The position numbers were made by a program, and so were the translations under genes. The notes beneath the pieces were generated by a model that had not been told where the DNA came from, did not search any database, and saw nothing but the letters and a program-made list of their open reading frames with translations. From assembly GCA_000335735.1 (NCBI GenBank), contig AMYY01000009.1:33458-97457 (forward strand): a DNA stretch of 64,000 nucleotides, in the 5' to 3' direction. The stretch is from an alpha proteobacterium L41A. Its GTDB lineage: Bacteria > Pseudomonadota > Alphaproteobacteria > Caulobacterales > Caulobacteraceae. Below are positions 8,281 through 17,004 of the stretch, piece after piece (position 1 is the stretch's first letter; every line of letters begins with the position of its first letter).

Positions 8281-8895
8281 TTAGGCAGCCGGGCGCGCGG
8301 GCGGCGCCGGCGGTTCGGGCGCTTCCGGGGCCTCGGGCGCTTCGGGAACCTCGGCGGCCGCTTCGTCCTCGACGACGGCGTCGGCGGCCTGGTCCAGCGC
8401 GTATTGGGCGACCAGGCTGTAGGTCTCCATCTGCTCGGGCGTCGGATTGGTCCAGGCGCTGTTGCGGGCGATGCCTTCGGCGGTGACGACGCCTTTCTGC
8501 ATCCCCTCTTCCATCGCCTGTTTGACCTCGGGGTCATTCAGCGCCTCAGCGACAATGGCGTCGACGTCGATGTCCTTCAGCGCCTGGGCGGCCATTTCGG
8601 TGGCGTGTTTCGTGGTCTCGGCGGTGAAGGCGGCGACATCGGGCGCATAGTCCGACCAAAGGGCGGCGATGCGACGACCGCGTTCGGCCTCGCTCAGGCT
8701 CTCGTCTTCGGAAATCGCCTCGGCCCGTTCGCCAAAGGTCTCCATGCGCGCCTCGAAGGCCTCGGCGGCGGCTTCCATCCGGGCCTCGGCGGCTTCGGCG
8801 GAAGCCGGAGAGGGCGCAGGCGCAGGGGTCTGGGCCAGGGCCGAGGAGAGGGGCGCGAGCGACAGGGCGACGGTCAGGCTGAGCAGGCGGATCAT
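8281..8895 (-). CDS. Exported alanine/glutamate-rich protein
   Basis: A 204-residue predicted periplasmic protein with a signal peptide (residues 3-22, cleavage near LAQT). The mature chain is strongly helical and Ala/Glu-rich (EAAEARMEAAAEAFEARM near residue 34) and ends in a Pro/Ala/Glu-rich tail. A FGERAEAI motif also occurs, as FGERMEAM, in the next upstream gene, so the two look like tandem paralogues. The start giving MIRLLSLT has CGGGAG upstream and places the signal peptide at the N-terminus. The central part (LWSDYAPDVAAFTAETTKHATEM) resembles no domain I can name. Function unknown. Confidence 0.75.
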   Translation of the reverse strand: MIRLLSLTVALSLAPLSSALAQTPAPAPSPASAEAAEARMEAAAEAFEARMETFGERAEAISEDESLSEAERGRRIAALWSDYAPDVAAFTAETTKHATEMAAQALKDIDVDAIVAEALNDPEVKQAMEEGMQKGVVTAEGIARNSAWTNPTPEQMETYSLVAQYALDQAADAVVEDEAAAEVPEAPEAPEAPEPPAPPARPAA

Positions 8896-8975
8896 GGGAC
8901 GGCTCCCGTTGAATGACCCGCGCAAACTCCGCCCTCAGCCGCCCCGTCTCAAGTGAAATCGCGGTAAGGCTTGGC

Positions 8976-9425
8976 TTACTGCGGTTGGGCGGGGGCTGCT
9001 CCGGCGGGCGCAGCGGCGACAGCTTCCTCAATCTTGGCGCGGATCATCGCAGGATAGGCTTTGATCTGCTGAGCGGCCGCGCCCATCTGGTCGGCGGGCG
9101 CGCCTTGGCTGACCACGAAGGCTAGGAACTCGTCTGCAAACGTGTCGGCGTCCGCCTGATTGCGCGCCTGGATCGCGTCGAGGTCAGTCTTGGCCTTGGC
9201 CTTGTCGGCCTGAGTTGCTGCCGCCTGCATTTCTTCGGCCATGGCTTCCATACGTTCGCCGAAGGCTTCTCCTTTCGCTTCGAAGGCGGCTTCCTCGGGG
9301 CTGTCCGCTTCTTGGGCGGGCGCCGGAGCGGCCTGCGGCGCAGGGGCGGCGGCCTGACCGGCGGCGAAGGCGGGGGTGGTCAGGGCCAGGACGGCGACGG
9401 CCGCGGCGGAAGACAGAAGGCGCAT
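8976..9425 (-). CDS. Exported Ala-rich protein, paralogue of the downstream gene
   Basis: A 149-residue predicted periplasmic protein: signal peptide at residues 1-20 (MRLLSSAAAVAVLAL, cleavage near AFA), then an Ala/Pro/Gln-rich linker and a helical region with EEAAFEAKGEAFGERM, closely similar to the neighbouring protein at the same point. The C-terminal half contains DTFADEFLAFVVSQ and ends in an Ala/Pro-rich tail. The ATG giving MRLLSS is chosen because it starts the signal peptide and TGGAG lies before it. The pair probably arose by local duplication. No enzyme motif is visible. Confidence 0.75.
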   Translation of the reverse strand: MRLLSSAAAVAVLALTTPAFAAGQAAAPAPQAAPAPAQEADSPEEAAFEAKGEAFGERMEAMAEEMQAAATQADKAKAKTDLDAIQARNQADADTFADEFLAFVVSQGAPADQMGAAAQQIKAYPAMIRAKIEEAVAAAPAGAAPAQPQ

Positions 9426-9504
9426 CGGAAACTCCACGACGGGCCGCCTTGCGACCCCGAACGAGGCTGCATCCCAGCCCCGGCGGCACCCTCCTACAGT
9501 CCGG

Positions 9505-10278
9505 TCAGATTTCAAAGACCCGATAAGGCTTGTCGCCGAGGGTCTTCAGCACCGGCAGGGCGACATTATAGACGGGCGTGCCCTTGGTGGTGCGTCCCTC
9601 CGATCCGCCGCGATGGGCGTGGCCGTGCACAACCAGGCGAACATTGTCATAGCGGTCAATGGTCTCGGCCAGACGCGACGAACCCAGGAAGGCGTGGATT
9701 TCGGGCGGCTCGCCCATCACCGTCTCGACCACGGGCGCATAGTGCAGCAGCACGACCGAGCGTTCGGTGCGCAGCATGCGGATCGAGTTTTCGATCAGAT
9801 TGGCGTCCTCGACGGCCTCCTGCACGAACCGCTTGATCGAGGCCTCGCCGAACGAGGAGAGCATGTAGCGGCCGAAGCCGCCGACGAACCCCTTGCCGCC
9901 CGCAAAGCCGACGCCTTCGATCTCATAGGCCTCGCCGGTCAGCATCTTGACCCCGGCGTCGGACAGCATCTTGGTGACGACCTCGGGCTGGCCGCACTCG
10001 TGCTCGTGATTGCCCAGCACGCCGACCATCGGGATTTTGCAAAGCTTGAGATCCTCAAGCAGCCGCTCGACCTCGGGCGTCTTGCCGTAGTTGGTCAGGT
10101 CGCCGCACAGGCACAGCACATCGGCGTCGTCCGACACCCGCTCGAACAGGTCGCGATAGCGATGCTCGGTGGTCTCGCCGACATGCAGGTCGCCGACGGC
10201 GGCGACGCGCAGCGTCTTGGCGGGGCCGGGTTCCAGGCCGGGTTGGGTCGTCTGGGGATCGGAGACGGCGTCGGTCAT
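9505..10278 (-). CDS. Calcineurin-like metallophosphoesterase
   Basis: A 257-residue cytoplasmic phosphoesterase of the calcineurin-like superfamily. The metal-binding motifs appear in order: AVGDLHVG near residue 30, CGDLTNYG near residue 59, GVLGNHE near residue 88, LLHYAPV near residue 176, and VHGHAHRG near residue 220, so both metal sites look complete. The spacing resembles the short phosphodiesterase branch that acts on phosphomonoesters or cyclic nucleotides; the substrate is not predictable. It starts 13 bp after the stop of the nucleotidyltransferase gene on the same strand, so the two are probably cotranscribed. Confidence 0.9.
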   Translation of the reverse strand: MTDAVSDPQTTQPGLEPGPAKTLRVAAVGDLHVGETTEHRYRDLFERVSDDADVLCLCGDLTNYGKTPEVERLLEDLKLCKIPMVGVLGNHEHECGQPEVVTKMLSDAGVKMLTGEAYEIEGVGFAGGKGFVGGFGRYMLSSFGEASIKRFVQEAVEDANLIENSIRMLRTERSVVLLHYAPVVETVMGEPPEIHAFLGSSRLAETIDRYDNVRLVVHGHAHRGGSEGRTTKGTPVYNVALPVLKTLGDKPYRVFEI

Positions 10279-10291
10279 GGCGGCTTACCTT

Positions 10292-11080
10292 TCAGTGGCC
10301 CAGGTGGACGGGGTCGTGGCGTTCCTCCAGCCCCTTGCCCACCACGTCGCCAAAGCCCCATTCGGCGACGTCGGCGACATAGTCGCGCGGGCTGAACAGC
10401 CGGCCGCGACAGACCTTCACGCGCGGCGCCGGCAGATCGATCTGGGCCGTCAGTCGCTGGACCAGCTCTTCCATCAGCCAGCGCGGAATCCGGTCGCGCT
10501 CGGTCGGATAGGCGAAGCGGAAGTTCAGCAGGTGCGCAGCCAGCACCTCCCAATAGAGGTCCATCTGGTCCAGCAGGCTCTTCCAGTCGATGGCGTCGGA
10601 CTGTTTCAGGATCACGTGGTTCACATCGGCCCCGTCGTAGCGATAGCGGTACTGAATGAAGACCTTGGACAGGATCAGGGCCGTGGGCGGGGTGATCTGG
10701 ACCTGATGGCCATAGACAGTGATCCGGTCCTCGCTGAACCAGCTGTCGGATACGGCGATGGTGCCGTTGGACATGGCGAAGATGACGTCGAAGAAGTGTT
10801 TCTCGTCCTTCCAGACCTTGGCGATCCAGCGCTCGTCCTCGACGTCGGTGCGGTAGCCGTGCTTCTGGAAGAAGGCCAGGATGCGGGGGTAGTCGCCGGG
10901 CTTGCAGAAGACGTCCAAATCCTTGGTCGGACGCCGGATGCCGGTGTAGGCCGTGACCGCATAGGTGCCCGACAGCAGGAAGGGGATGCCGCTCTCCTTG
11001 AGCAGGCGCAGGCTCTCTTCATAGAAGGCCAGGGCGTCCGCCGGCGGTTCGAACGTCGGTTCGGCGATCACGTCTGACAT
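10292..11080 (-). CDS. Nucleotidyltransferase-fold protein
   Basis: A 262-residue protein with a minimal nucleotidyltransferase fold. It has the helix-loop motif FLLSGTYAVTAYTGIRRPTKDLDVF (at about residues 34-58), in which the G(T/S)-then-DLD pattern gives two carboxylates for the metal. The remainder holds FDVIFAMSNGTIAV and PPTALILSKVFIQYRYRYDGADVNH, as in the DUF6036-like or MNT-like branch. Such proteins nucleotidylate small molecules, RNA or proteins; no antitoxin partner is adjacent. It lies 13 bp upstream of the metallophosphoesterase, which could reverse or edit a nucleotidylation, but that is inference. Confidence 0.8.
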   Translation of the reverse strand: MSDVIAEPTFEPPADALAFYEESLRLLKESGIPFLLSGTYAVTAYTGIRRPTKDLDVFCKPGDYPRILAFFQKHGYRTDVEDERWIAKVWKDEKHFFDVIFAMSNGTIAVSDSWFSEDRITVYGHQVQITPPTALILSKVFIQYRYRYDGADVNHVILKQSDAIDWKSLLDQMDLYWEVLAAHLLNFRFAYPTERDRIPRWLMEELVQRLTAQIDLPAPRVKVCRGRLFSPRDYVADVAEWGFGDVVGKGLEERHDPVHLGH

Positions 11081-11197
11081 CGGCTGAGGCCCTTTGCTGG
11101 CGAGGGCGAGTAAACGGCGACGCTGAATGGCGGTTCCGCAATTCTACCTAGCTGGGCCGCTACGGGATCCTTAACCCCTGCATGTCACTGTTCCGTC

Positions 11198-13336
11198 ATG
11201 GGACTGGAATTGGTGAACGCAGAACGCGGGCGCTGGCGGCTTTTCCGCCACGAGGCCGGCCGCGCGGCCGGTCCGTCGCCCTATACCTATGTGGCGCTGT
11301 TCGTTCTGTGTCTGTCGATCAGCAAATGGAGCGTTTACGCATTCGGCGCGACCGTGCTGTGGCCCGCGAATGCGGTGCTTCTGGCCGCTGTGCTGCAGCT
11401 TCATCGCCGTCAGGCCATCGGCGTGATGGTCGCCTGCGCCGCTATCAATCTGACCAGCAACGTCCTCCGCGGCGATCCTGGCCCGATGATGTTCACCAAT
11501 GTCATTCTGAACATGACCCAGGTGGTGGTCGCGGCTGTGCTGGCGCGTCGATTCTGCGGCGCCGCGTTGGATATGCGCCGGCCCTGGCGGCTGTTCCGTT
11601 TCGCCTTCTTCGCCGCCGCGCCGTCCGTTCTGCTTTCCACCCTGCTGGCTGGCGTCGTCGTCATCCTGATGAGATGGCAGGTGCCGGGAGCGCTCGGCTT
11701 CCGCATGCACCACCTGTTCGACATGGAACTGCTGGCGATGATGATCGTCACGCCGTCCCTGCTGCTGCTGGCGCGCAATCATCGTTTCCGGGATGACGCC
11801 AAAGCCAGCCTGGTCGAGACGATGGCGATCATGACACTTGTCGGCGGCGTCACGCTTTTCGTCTTCTCGCAGTCAGCCGCGCCCGTCCTGTTCGCGATCT
11901 TCCCGCCTCTGATCCTGCTGGCGTTCCGTCTGGGCCCGCCGTTGACGGCGGCTGCGGTGATGGTGGTCGCCGTGATCGGGGGCATCGCCACGCTGAGCGG
12001 GTATGGGCCAATCGTGTTGACCAAGCTGACGCCTGACCCGGTGCTGGACGCCCTGCCGCCTGTGATGCGCCAGATGAATGTGTTTCATCTGTTCCTGCTG
12101 TGCGTCGTCGGGTCGGTCCTGCCCATCACCACCCTGTCGACGGAGCGTCGGCGGCTGACGGCGCGTCTGCGGGCCCGAACGGCGGCGGCGCTGGACGCCC
12201 TGGCTCGCGTCAAGGCGGCCCGCGCCGTCAAGGAGCGGTTCCTGGCGATGATGAGCCACGAGATGCGGACCCCCCTGACCGGCGTGACCGGCTATGCGGA
12301 TCTGCTGTCGCGTCACCCCGGCTTGGACGTCGAGGGCCTGCGTCAGGTCGACGCCATCCGTCACTCGGGCGAGACCATGCTGCGTCTGGTCGAGGATTTG
12401 CTGGAGATTTCCCGCGGCGGCGCCGAGGTGGCGATGAAAGCCGTCGACGTTCGCCAATTGGCCGAGGAGGCGGTAGCCCCGTCCCGTGAATGGGCCATGG
12501 TCAAACGACTGGCCTTCAGCTTGACCTTGACGCCGCAGGCCGAAGGTCTGGCGATGGTGGATGGGCGCCGCCTGCGTCAGGCTCTTCACCATCTGGTCAA
12601 CAACGCGGTCAAATTCACCAATCGGGGCGAGGTCAGTATCCGTATCGACCGACGCGACGATCATCTGGTCTTCGTCGTTTCAGACACCGGTTGCGGTATG
12701 GACGAACAGACGCGCTGCGGCGTCTTCCATCTGTTCGAACAGGGCGACGCCAGCACCAGCCGCGCGCATGAGGGCGCCGGCGTCGGTCTGGCCCTGGCGA
12801 AGAGCCACATCGACTGTCTGGGCGGGGCCGTCGATATCGACAGCACTCACGGACGCGGCTCGACCTTCACCCTGACCGTGCCGGCTGAGGCGGTCGAGGC
12901 GGCCACAAGCGATGCGGGCTCGCGGCTGGACAGTCGTCGTATGCGTGTACTGGTCGTCGATGACCATCCGGCCAACCGCAACCTGCTGCGCATCATGCTG
13001 CAGGCGGCTGACTGCGACATTGCCGAGGCCTGCGACGGGCGTGAGGCCTTGAACGCGGTCTCGAGCGAGGCTTTCGATCTGATCCTGATGGATGTGCGCA
13101 TGCCGGTGATGGATGGTCTGGCCGCCAGCCGTGCGATCCGCGCCCTGGCCGATCCCGCCAGCCAGACGCCGATCTTGGCCGTTACCGCCGAGGCCATGCC
13201 CGAAGACGCCGCACGGTGCCTGGCCGCAGGCATGGACGGTCATCTGGCCAAGCCGGTGACCCAGGCCAAGCTATACGCCGCCATCGACGAGACGCTGAGC
13301 GCGGCCGCGTCTCGCCTGGACGCCCAAGCCGCCTGA
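11198..13336 (+). CDS. MASE1 hybrid sensor histidine kinase
   Basis: A 712-residue membrane hybrid kinase. An N-terminal MASE1-type sensor of about eight hydrophobic helices (residues 30-310) is followed by the dimerisation box MSHEMRTPL with phospho-acceptor His-354, an ATPase domain with NNAVKF, DTGCGM and GAGVGLALAKS, and a C-terminal receiver domain (about 585-700). In the receiver, VVDDHPAN forms the acidic pocket, Asp-632 in LILMDVRMP is the phosphorylation site and the conserved lysine is in HLAKPV. The sensed signal is unknown. No separate response regulator is adjacent, so output may pass through a histidine phosphotransferase such as ChpT or through a distant partner. Confidence 0.92.
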   Translation: MGLELVNAERGRWRLFRHEAGRAAGPSPYTYVALFVLCLSISKWSVYAFGATVLWPANAVLLAAVLQLHRRQAIGVMVACAAINLTSNVLRGDPGPMMFTNVILNMTQVVVAAVLARRFCGAALDMRRPWRLFRFAFFAAAPSVLLSTLLAGVVVILMRWQVPGALGFRMHHLFDMELLAMMIVTPSLLLLARNHRFRDDAKASLVETMAIMTLVGGVTLFVFSQSAAPVLFAIFPPLILLAFRLGPPLTAAAVMVVAVIGGIATLSGYGPIVLTKLTPDPVLDALPPVMRQMNVFHLFLLCVVGSVLPITTLSTERRRLTARLRARTAAALDALARVKAARAVKERFLAMMSHEMRTPLTGVTGYADLLSRHPGLDVEGLRQVDAIRHSGETMLRLVEDLLEISRGGAEVAMKAVDVRQLAEEAVAPSREWAMVKRLAFSLTLTPQAEGLAMVDGRRLRQALHHLVNNAVKFTNRGEVSIRIDRRDDHLVFVVSDTGCGMDEQTRCGVFHLFEQGDASTSRAHEGAGVGLALAKSHIDCLGGAVDIDSTHGRGSTFTLTVPAEAVEAATSDAGSRLDSRRMRVLVVDDHPANRNLLRIMLQAADCDIAEACDGREALNAVSSEAFDLILMDVRMPVMDGLAASRAIRALADPASQTPILAVTAEAMPEDAARCLAAGMDGHLAKPVTQAKLYAAIDETLSAAASRLDAQAA

Positions 13337-13389
13337 GCCATCGAGCGCGGCTTCATCCCCAGGCCCGTCCCCAGAAATATGCGGCACGG

Positions 13390-13405
13390 ACACAACATCT
13401 AGCGG
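13390..13405. promoter_or_regulatory. Candidate NrdR box 1 upstream of nrdB
   Basis: ACACAACATCTAGCGG resembles the NrdR operator consensus. A second related sequence begins 32 bp further on (about three helical turns), the spacing expected for paired NrdR boxes. Identified by eye only. Confidence 0.45.
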
Positions 13406-13421
13406 TTGAGATAAATTGTGA

Positions 13422-13437
13422 TCGCAACATAGACCTA
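13422..13437. promoter_or_regulatory. Candidate NrdR box 2 upstream of nrdB
   Basis: TCGCAACATAGACCTA, phased 32 bp from box 1 and sharing its CAACAT core. It is a weaker match than box 1; the spacing is the stronger argument. Both lie within 120 bp of the nrdB start. Confidence 0.35.
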
Positions 13438-13509
13438 TTTTGGCTTGGCGCCGACGCCTTCAAATCGCATGGTGAACGCGTCTTCAGATTCGCCCTCAGG
13501 TCCAGTTCG

Positions 13510-14559
13510 ATGAACGCTATCACTCCGATCATCCTTCCCGAGCGCGCCGGTCTTCTGACCCCGTCGGCCGCTTACAAGCCGTTCCGCTATCCGTGGGCGT
13601 TCGACATGTGGAAGAAGCAGCAGCAGGTCCACTGGATGCCCGAAGAGGTGCCGCTGGGCGAGGACGTCAAGGACTGGGCCTCGACCCTGAACGACAACGA
13701 ACGCAATCTGCTGACCCAGATCTTCCGCTTCTTCACCCAGGCGGACATCGAGGTTCAGGACAACTACATGGAACGATACGGTCGGGTGTTCAAACCGACC
13801 GAGGTGAAGATGATGCTGGCCGCCTTCGGCAATATGGAGACGATCCATATCGCGGCCTACGCCCTGCTGCTCGAAACCATCGGCATGCCCGAGAGCGAGT
13901 TCGGCGCCTTCATGGAATATGAGGCCATGCGGGACAAGCACGACTACATGGGCCAGTTCGGGGTCGATTCCGACGCCGACATCTGCCGGACCCTGGCCAT
14001 GTTCGGCGGGTTCTCGGAAGGCGTTCAGCTGTTCGCGTCCTTCGCCATGCTGATGAACTTCCCGCGCCAGAACAAGATGAAGGGCATGGGCCAGATCGTG
14101 TCCTGGTCGGTGCGCGACGAGAGCCTGCACTGCGAAGGCATCATCAAGCTGTACCACGCCTTCAACAAGGAGACGGGCGCCGTCACCAAGTCGGTCGCGG
14201 ACGACATCGTCGACTGCTGCAAGACGGTGGTGAACATGGAGGACAAGTTCATCGACCTGGCCTTTGAGATGGGTTCGGTGAACGGCATGACGCCCGAGGA
14301 CATCAAACAGTATATTCGCTTCATCGCCGACTGGCGCCTGCGTCAGCTGAAGCTGCCGGAGGTCTATGGGGTGACGGAAAACCCGCTGCCGTGGCTGCAG
14401 TCGCTGCTCAGCGGCGTCGAACACGCCAACTTCTTCGAGGCCCGCGCCACCGAATATTCCAAGGCGGCGACGCAAGGGAACTGGCACGGCGCCGACGGCG
14501 TTTGGACCGAGTTCGACCGCATGATGGCGCGCCGCGACATGAGCCTGGTCGCGGGCTGA
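13510..14559 (+). CDS. nrdB: Ribonucleotide reductase beta subunit, class Ia
   Basis: A 349-residue small subunit that holds the diiron-tyrosyl radical cofactor used with NrdA to reduce ribonucleoside diphosphates. Iron ligands and the radical site appear in order: FFTQADIEVQDNY (Asp/Glu ligands), NMETIHIAAYALLLET (Glu, His and radical Tyr spacing), and SVRDESLHCEG (Glu and His). The frame is open for 98 codons upstream, overlapping the kinase gene, but the ATG giving MNAITPII matches the family N-terminus; there is no ATP-cone extension. nrdA lies about 15 kb downstream rather than in the same operon; candidate NrdR boxes precede nrdB. Confidence 0.95.
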   Translation: MNAITPIILPERAGLLTPSAAYKPFRYPWAFDMWKKQQQVHWMPEEVPLGEDVKDWASTLNDNERNLLTQIFRFFTQADIEVQDNYMERYGRVFKPTEVKMMLAAFGNMETIHIAAYALLLETIGMPESEFGAFMEYEAMRDKHDYMGQFGVDSDADICRTLAMFGGFSEGVQLFASFAMLMNFPRQNKMKGMGQIVSWSVRDESLHCEGIIKLYHAFNKETGAVTKSVADDIVDCCKTVVNMEDKFIDLAFEMGSVNGMTPEDIKQYIRFIADWRLRQLKLPEVYGVTENPLPWLQSLLSGVEHANFFEARATEYSKAATQGNWHGADGVWTEFDRMMARRDMSLVAG

Positions 14560-14615
14560 GCCCTTCTGCCTAGACCCGCGGGCGGCGTTCGCTCGCCGTC
14601 GCGAAGCTGGCCAGC

Positions 14616-15116
14616 TTATTGGGCCGGCTCGACCCAGACGGGGCGCGCCGTGCAGGCCTGACGGAAGCCTGTGCGGCATAGTCGCACCTGTTCCTGCCAG
14701 GCGGCATAGTCGCGGTCGTATTTCTCCTGCGCCAGACGCGCCGTCTCGGCGGCGGCCCGCGCCTGTTCCTCGGCTTTGCTGATCTCGATCTGATGACGGG
14801 CCAGGGCGGCATCGTAGTCCAGCCGGTTGGCGGCGTCGGTCTTGTCGGCCAGGGCGTTCTGGGCGGCGATCTCGTCGTTCAGAGCGCGGGTGGTGCGCAG
14901 TTCCTCTTCGGTCTGCTGGGCGTCGCTTGCGCGATGATAGGCCTCGCCCCGCGCCTTCAGCAGGGCGTCGCGACTGGCGGGATCGGCCGGGTCGGGCAGG
15001 GCGCGCTGATCGCGATAGGGGTCGGCGGTCGCCGGCGCCGTCGGCGTCTGGGCGGTGACGGGCGCAGTCAGGGCGGCAGCCAGCAGGGCGGCGGCGACGG
15101 CGGTGCGAACGATCAT
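14616..15116 (-). CDS. Exported coiled-coil protein
   Basis: A 166-residue predicted periplasmic protein with a clear signal peptide (residues 4-22, cleavage near VTAQ). After a Pro/Ala/Thr-rich linker it is almost entirely helical, with coiled-coil-like repeats rich in Ala, Glu and Lys (EAYHRASDAQQTEEEL, then ISKAEEQARAAAETAR). It ends with two cysteines (RLCRTGFRQACTAR) that could form a disulfide. It resembles small caulobacterial cell-wall hydrolase activator-like or envelope proteins in style only; no named domain is recognised. The ATG start is set by the signal peptide. It is convergent with nrdB. Confidence 0.75.
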   Translation of the reverse strand: MIVRTAVAAALLAAALTAPVTAQTPTAPATADPYRDQRALPDPADPASRDALLKARGEAYHRASDAQQTEEELRTTRALNDEIAAQNALADKTDAANRLDYDAALARHQIEISKAEEQARAAAETARLAQEKYDRDYAAWQEQVRLCRTGFRQACTARPVWVEPAQ

Positions 15117-15261
15117 GACTGTCTCTCCCGAGGCCGAGGCGTCCTACGCAGCTTGGCCATTGTGATCCTGCTGCACAACGCCGCAGCGATGAAAAGGTGG
15201 CGAAAGGCGCCGCTTCGCGTCATGGTCGTCTTCTCCCGACGCAGCCCATCCGAGAACACCG

Positions 15262-15525
15262 ATGATCCTCAGCACCTCGTCTGGCGACTTTCCCATCCCT
15301 GCCGATGTCGCGCGTCGGTTGCCGAATGTGCCGGCGTTGCCTGACGTCGCCGCCGCCAACGCAAAGGTTCAGCTCGAAAACTTCCGCCATTGGCTGGACG
15401 CATCGCCTGACCATGCCATCAATTACGAGCGGTTGCGTCGTTGGCATCTGGTTCAGGAGGAACTGGCAGCCAGGGCAAAGGCGGAGAGCCGCCCCTTTGT
15501 CGTCTCGGACGACGGTCTGGAATAA
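15262..15525 (+). CDS. Small hypothetical protein
   Basis: An 87-residue open frame on the plus strand between two minus-strand genes. The composition looks protein-like: PADVARRLPNVPALPDVAAANAKVQLENF, then NYERLRRWHLVQEELAARAK, with an amphipathic helical second half. It has no signal peptide or recognisable motif. The ribosome binding site is weak (only GAG before the ATG), and a competing 75-residue minus-strand frame overlaps it, so it is called with moderate confidence. No function can be assigned. Confidence 0.5.
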   Translation: MILSTSSGDFPIPADVARRLPNVPALPDVAAANAKVQLENFRHWLDASPDHAINYERLRRWHLVQEELAARAKAESRPFVVSDDGLE

Positions 15526-15531
15526 GACGGC

Positions 15532-17004
15532 TCAGCCCGGCAGGCGCAGCTCGAACACGGCGCCCTTGCCGTCGGTCTCGACCAGACGCAGGTCGCCGCC
15601 GTGAAGGGCGGCCAATTCGCGCGAGATGGTCAGGCCCAGGCCCGAACCGTCCGAGCTTTTTGAACTGACAAAGGGTTCGAACAGGCGTTCGGCCAGACGC
15701 GGCGGAATGCCGGGGCCGTCGTCGGCGATGCGCACGACGCAGAAGCCGTCCTGACCAAAGGCGCTGACGGTGATGGCGCCCTTGCCGCGCCGCTCGGGCG
15801 GACGGGTCGGGTCGGCCTCGATGGCCTGGCGGGCGTTGCGCATCAGATTGACCAGGATGCGATACAGCTGATCCGGGTCGGCCTCGACGGCGAACCGGGG
15901 CGGCAGCTGTTTGATCAGGCGCACGCCGTCGGGATCCAGCCCGGCGTCCTCGGCCGCCAGGGTCAGGGCCTTGGTCAGGACGACGCGGGTCTTCTGGGGC
16001 GCGGGCTCCTCGCTCTTGCCGTACTCCAGCACATTGCGCGACAGGCCGGCGGCGCGGCTGAGCGCGCGTTCCAGCCGGGGGAGGGCCTTGGCCACCTGCG
16101 GGTCGGCGGAGGTCGCCAGCCGCTCGGACGCCATCTGAGCCGAGGTCAGCATGTTGCGCAGGTCGTGGTTGATCTTGGCCACCGCCTCGCCCAGCGCGAC
16201 CAGACGGGCGCGAGAGCGCAGGGAATGGCGCACCTCCTCCTGCATCCGGCTGAGTTCGCGCTCGACGCGGCCGATCTCGTCGTGGCGGTCGGACGGCGCC
16301 TCGGCCTCGCTCTCGGGATCGGCGGCGAACCGCTCCATCGAACGGGTGACGCGACGAAGCGGGCGCAGCACCAGCAGAGCCAGACCGCCATACAGCAGCG
16401 CGCCCGCCGTCACCGACACCAGCAGGGACACCAGCAGGCTGTTCAGCAGGAAGGCGCGCAGTTCCAGCTTCAACGGCTGGGCGGGAGTGACGATCTCGAT
16501 GAAGTCGCCCGAGCGATAGCGCGGCTTGGCCTGAACCCTCAGCGAGCGGTCCGGATGTCCGAACAGGGTGCGCCACGGGTCGGTCAGGCGCGACCAGCTG
16601 TCTTGACGCCTCAGGTCGATCAGTTCGGGAGCGCGGGGCAGGTTGGGGGCCTGAAGCAGCAGACGGCGCACGCCTTGTTCCGTCAGGGCGACCGCCTGAA
16701 CCCCGCCGATCCGCATCAACTCTGCGGCCGTGTCGTCCTCGACCGCGCTATAGGGCAGGGCTTCGACCCCGACCGAGGCCAGTTCGGCGGCCTGGAGCCG
16801 GTCGCGAAGCCAGCGCTCATGGAAGGCCGCAAGGTTTGGGCCCAGGATCAGAGCCTCGACCGCCAGGGTGAAGGCGACGGTCAGCAGCAGCAGCCGCGCC
16901 GACAGACCGTCGGGCGCGCGCGGCGTCAGACGCTCGCGCCAGAGATTGGCCTGGTCCGGCGTCAGGTTCAGCCGCGCCGCGATCCGGTCGAACAGGGCGC
17001 TCAT
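15532..17004 (-). CDS. Membrane sensor histidine kinase
   Basis: A 490-residue histidine kinase. Two membrane helices (about residues 36-56 and 200-225) bracket a periplasmic sensor region of about 140 residues; a HAMP-like segment follows (LVLRPLRRVTRSMERF). The phospho-acceptor is His-280 in KINHDLRN, an H-box with HDLRN in place of the usual HELRTP. The ATPase domain contains NLMRNARQAI, DDGPGIP and GSGLGLTISREL and ends at the C-terminus. The start overlaps the stop of the TVP38 gene by 4 bp (ATGA), so the two are translationally coupled. No response regulator is adjacent. Signal unknown. Confidence 0.92.
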   Translation of the reverse strand: MSALFDRIAARLNLTPDQANLWRERLTPRAPDGLSARLLLLTVAFTLAVEALILGPNLAAFHERWLRDRLQAAELASVGVEALPYSAVEDDTAAELMRIGGVQAVALTEQGVRRLLLQAPNLPRAPELIDLRRQDSWSRLTDPWRTLFGHPDRSLRVQAKPRYRSGDFIEIVTPAQPLKLELRAFLLNSLLVSLLVSVTAGALLYGGLALLVLRPLRRVTRSMERFAADPESEAEAPSDRHDEIGRVERELSRMQEEVRHSLRSRARLVALGEAVAKINHDLRNMLTSAQMASERLATSADPQVAKALPRLERALSRAAGLSRNVLEYGKSEEPAPQKTRVVLTKALTLAAEDAGLDPDGVRLIKQLPPRFAVEADPDQLYRILVNLMRNARQAIEADPTRPPERRGKGAITVSAFGQDGFCVVRIADDGPGIPPRLAERLFEPFVSSKSSDGSGLGLTISRELAALHGGDLRLVETDGKGAVFELRLPG

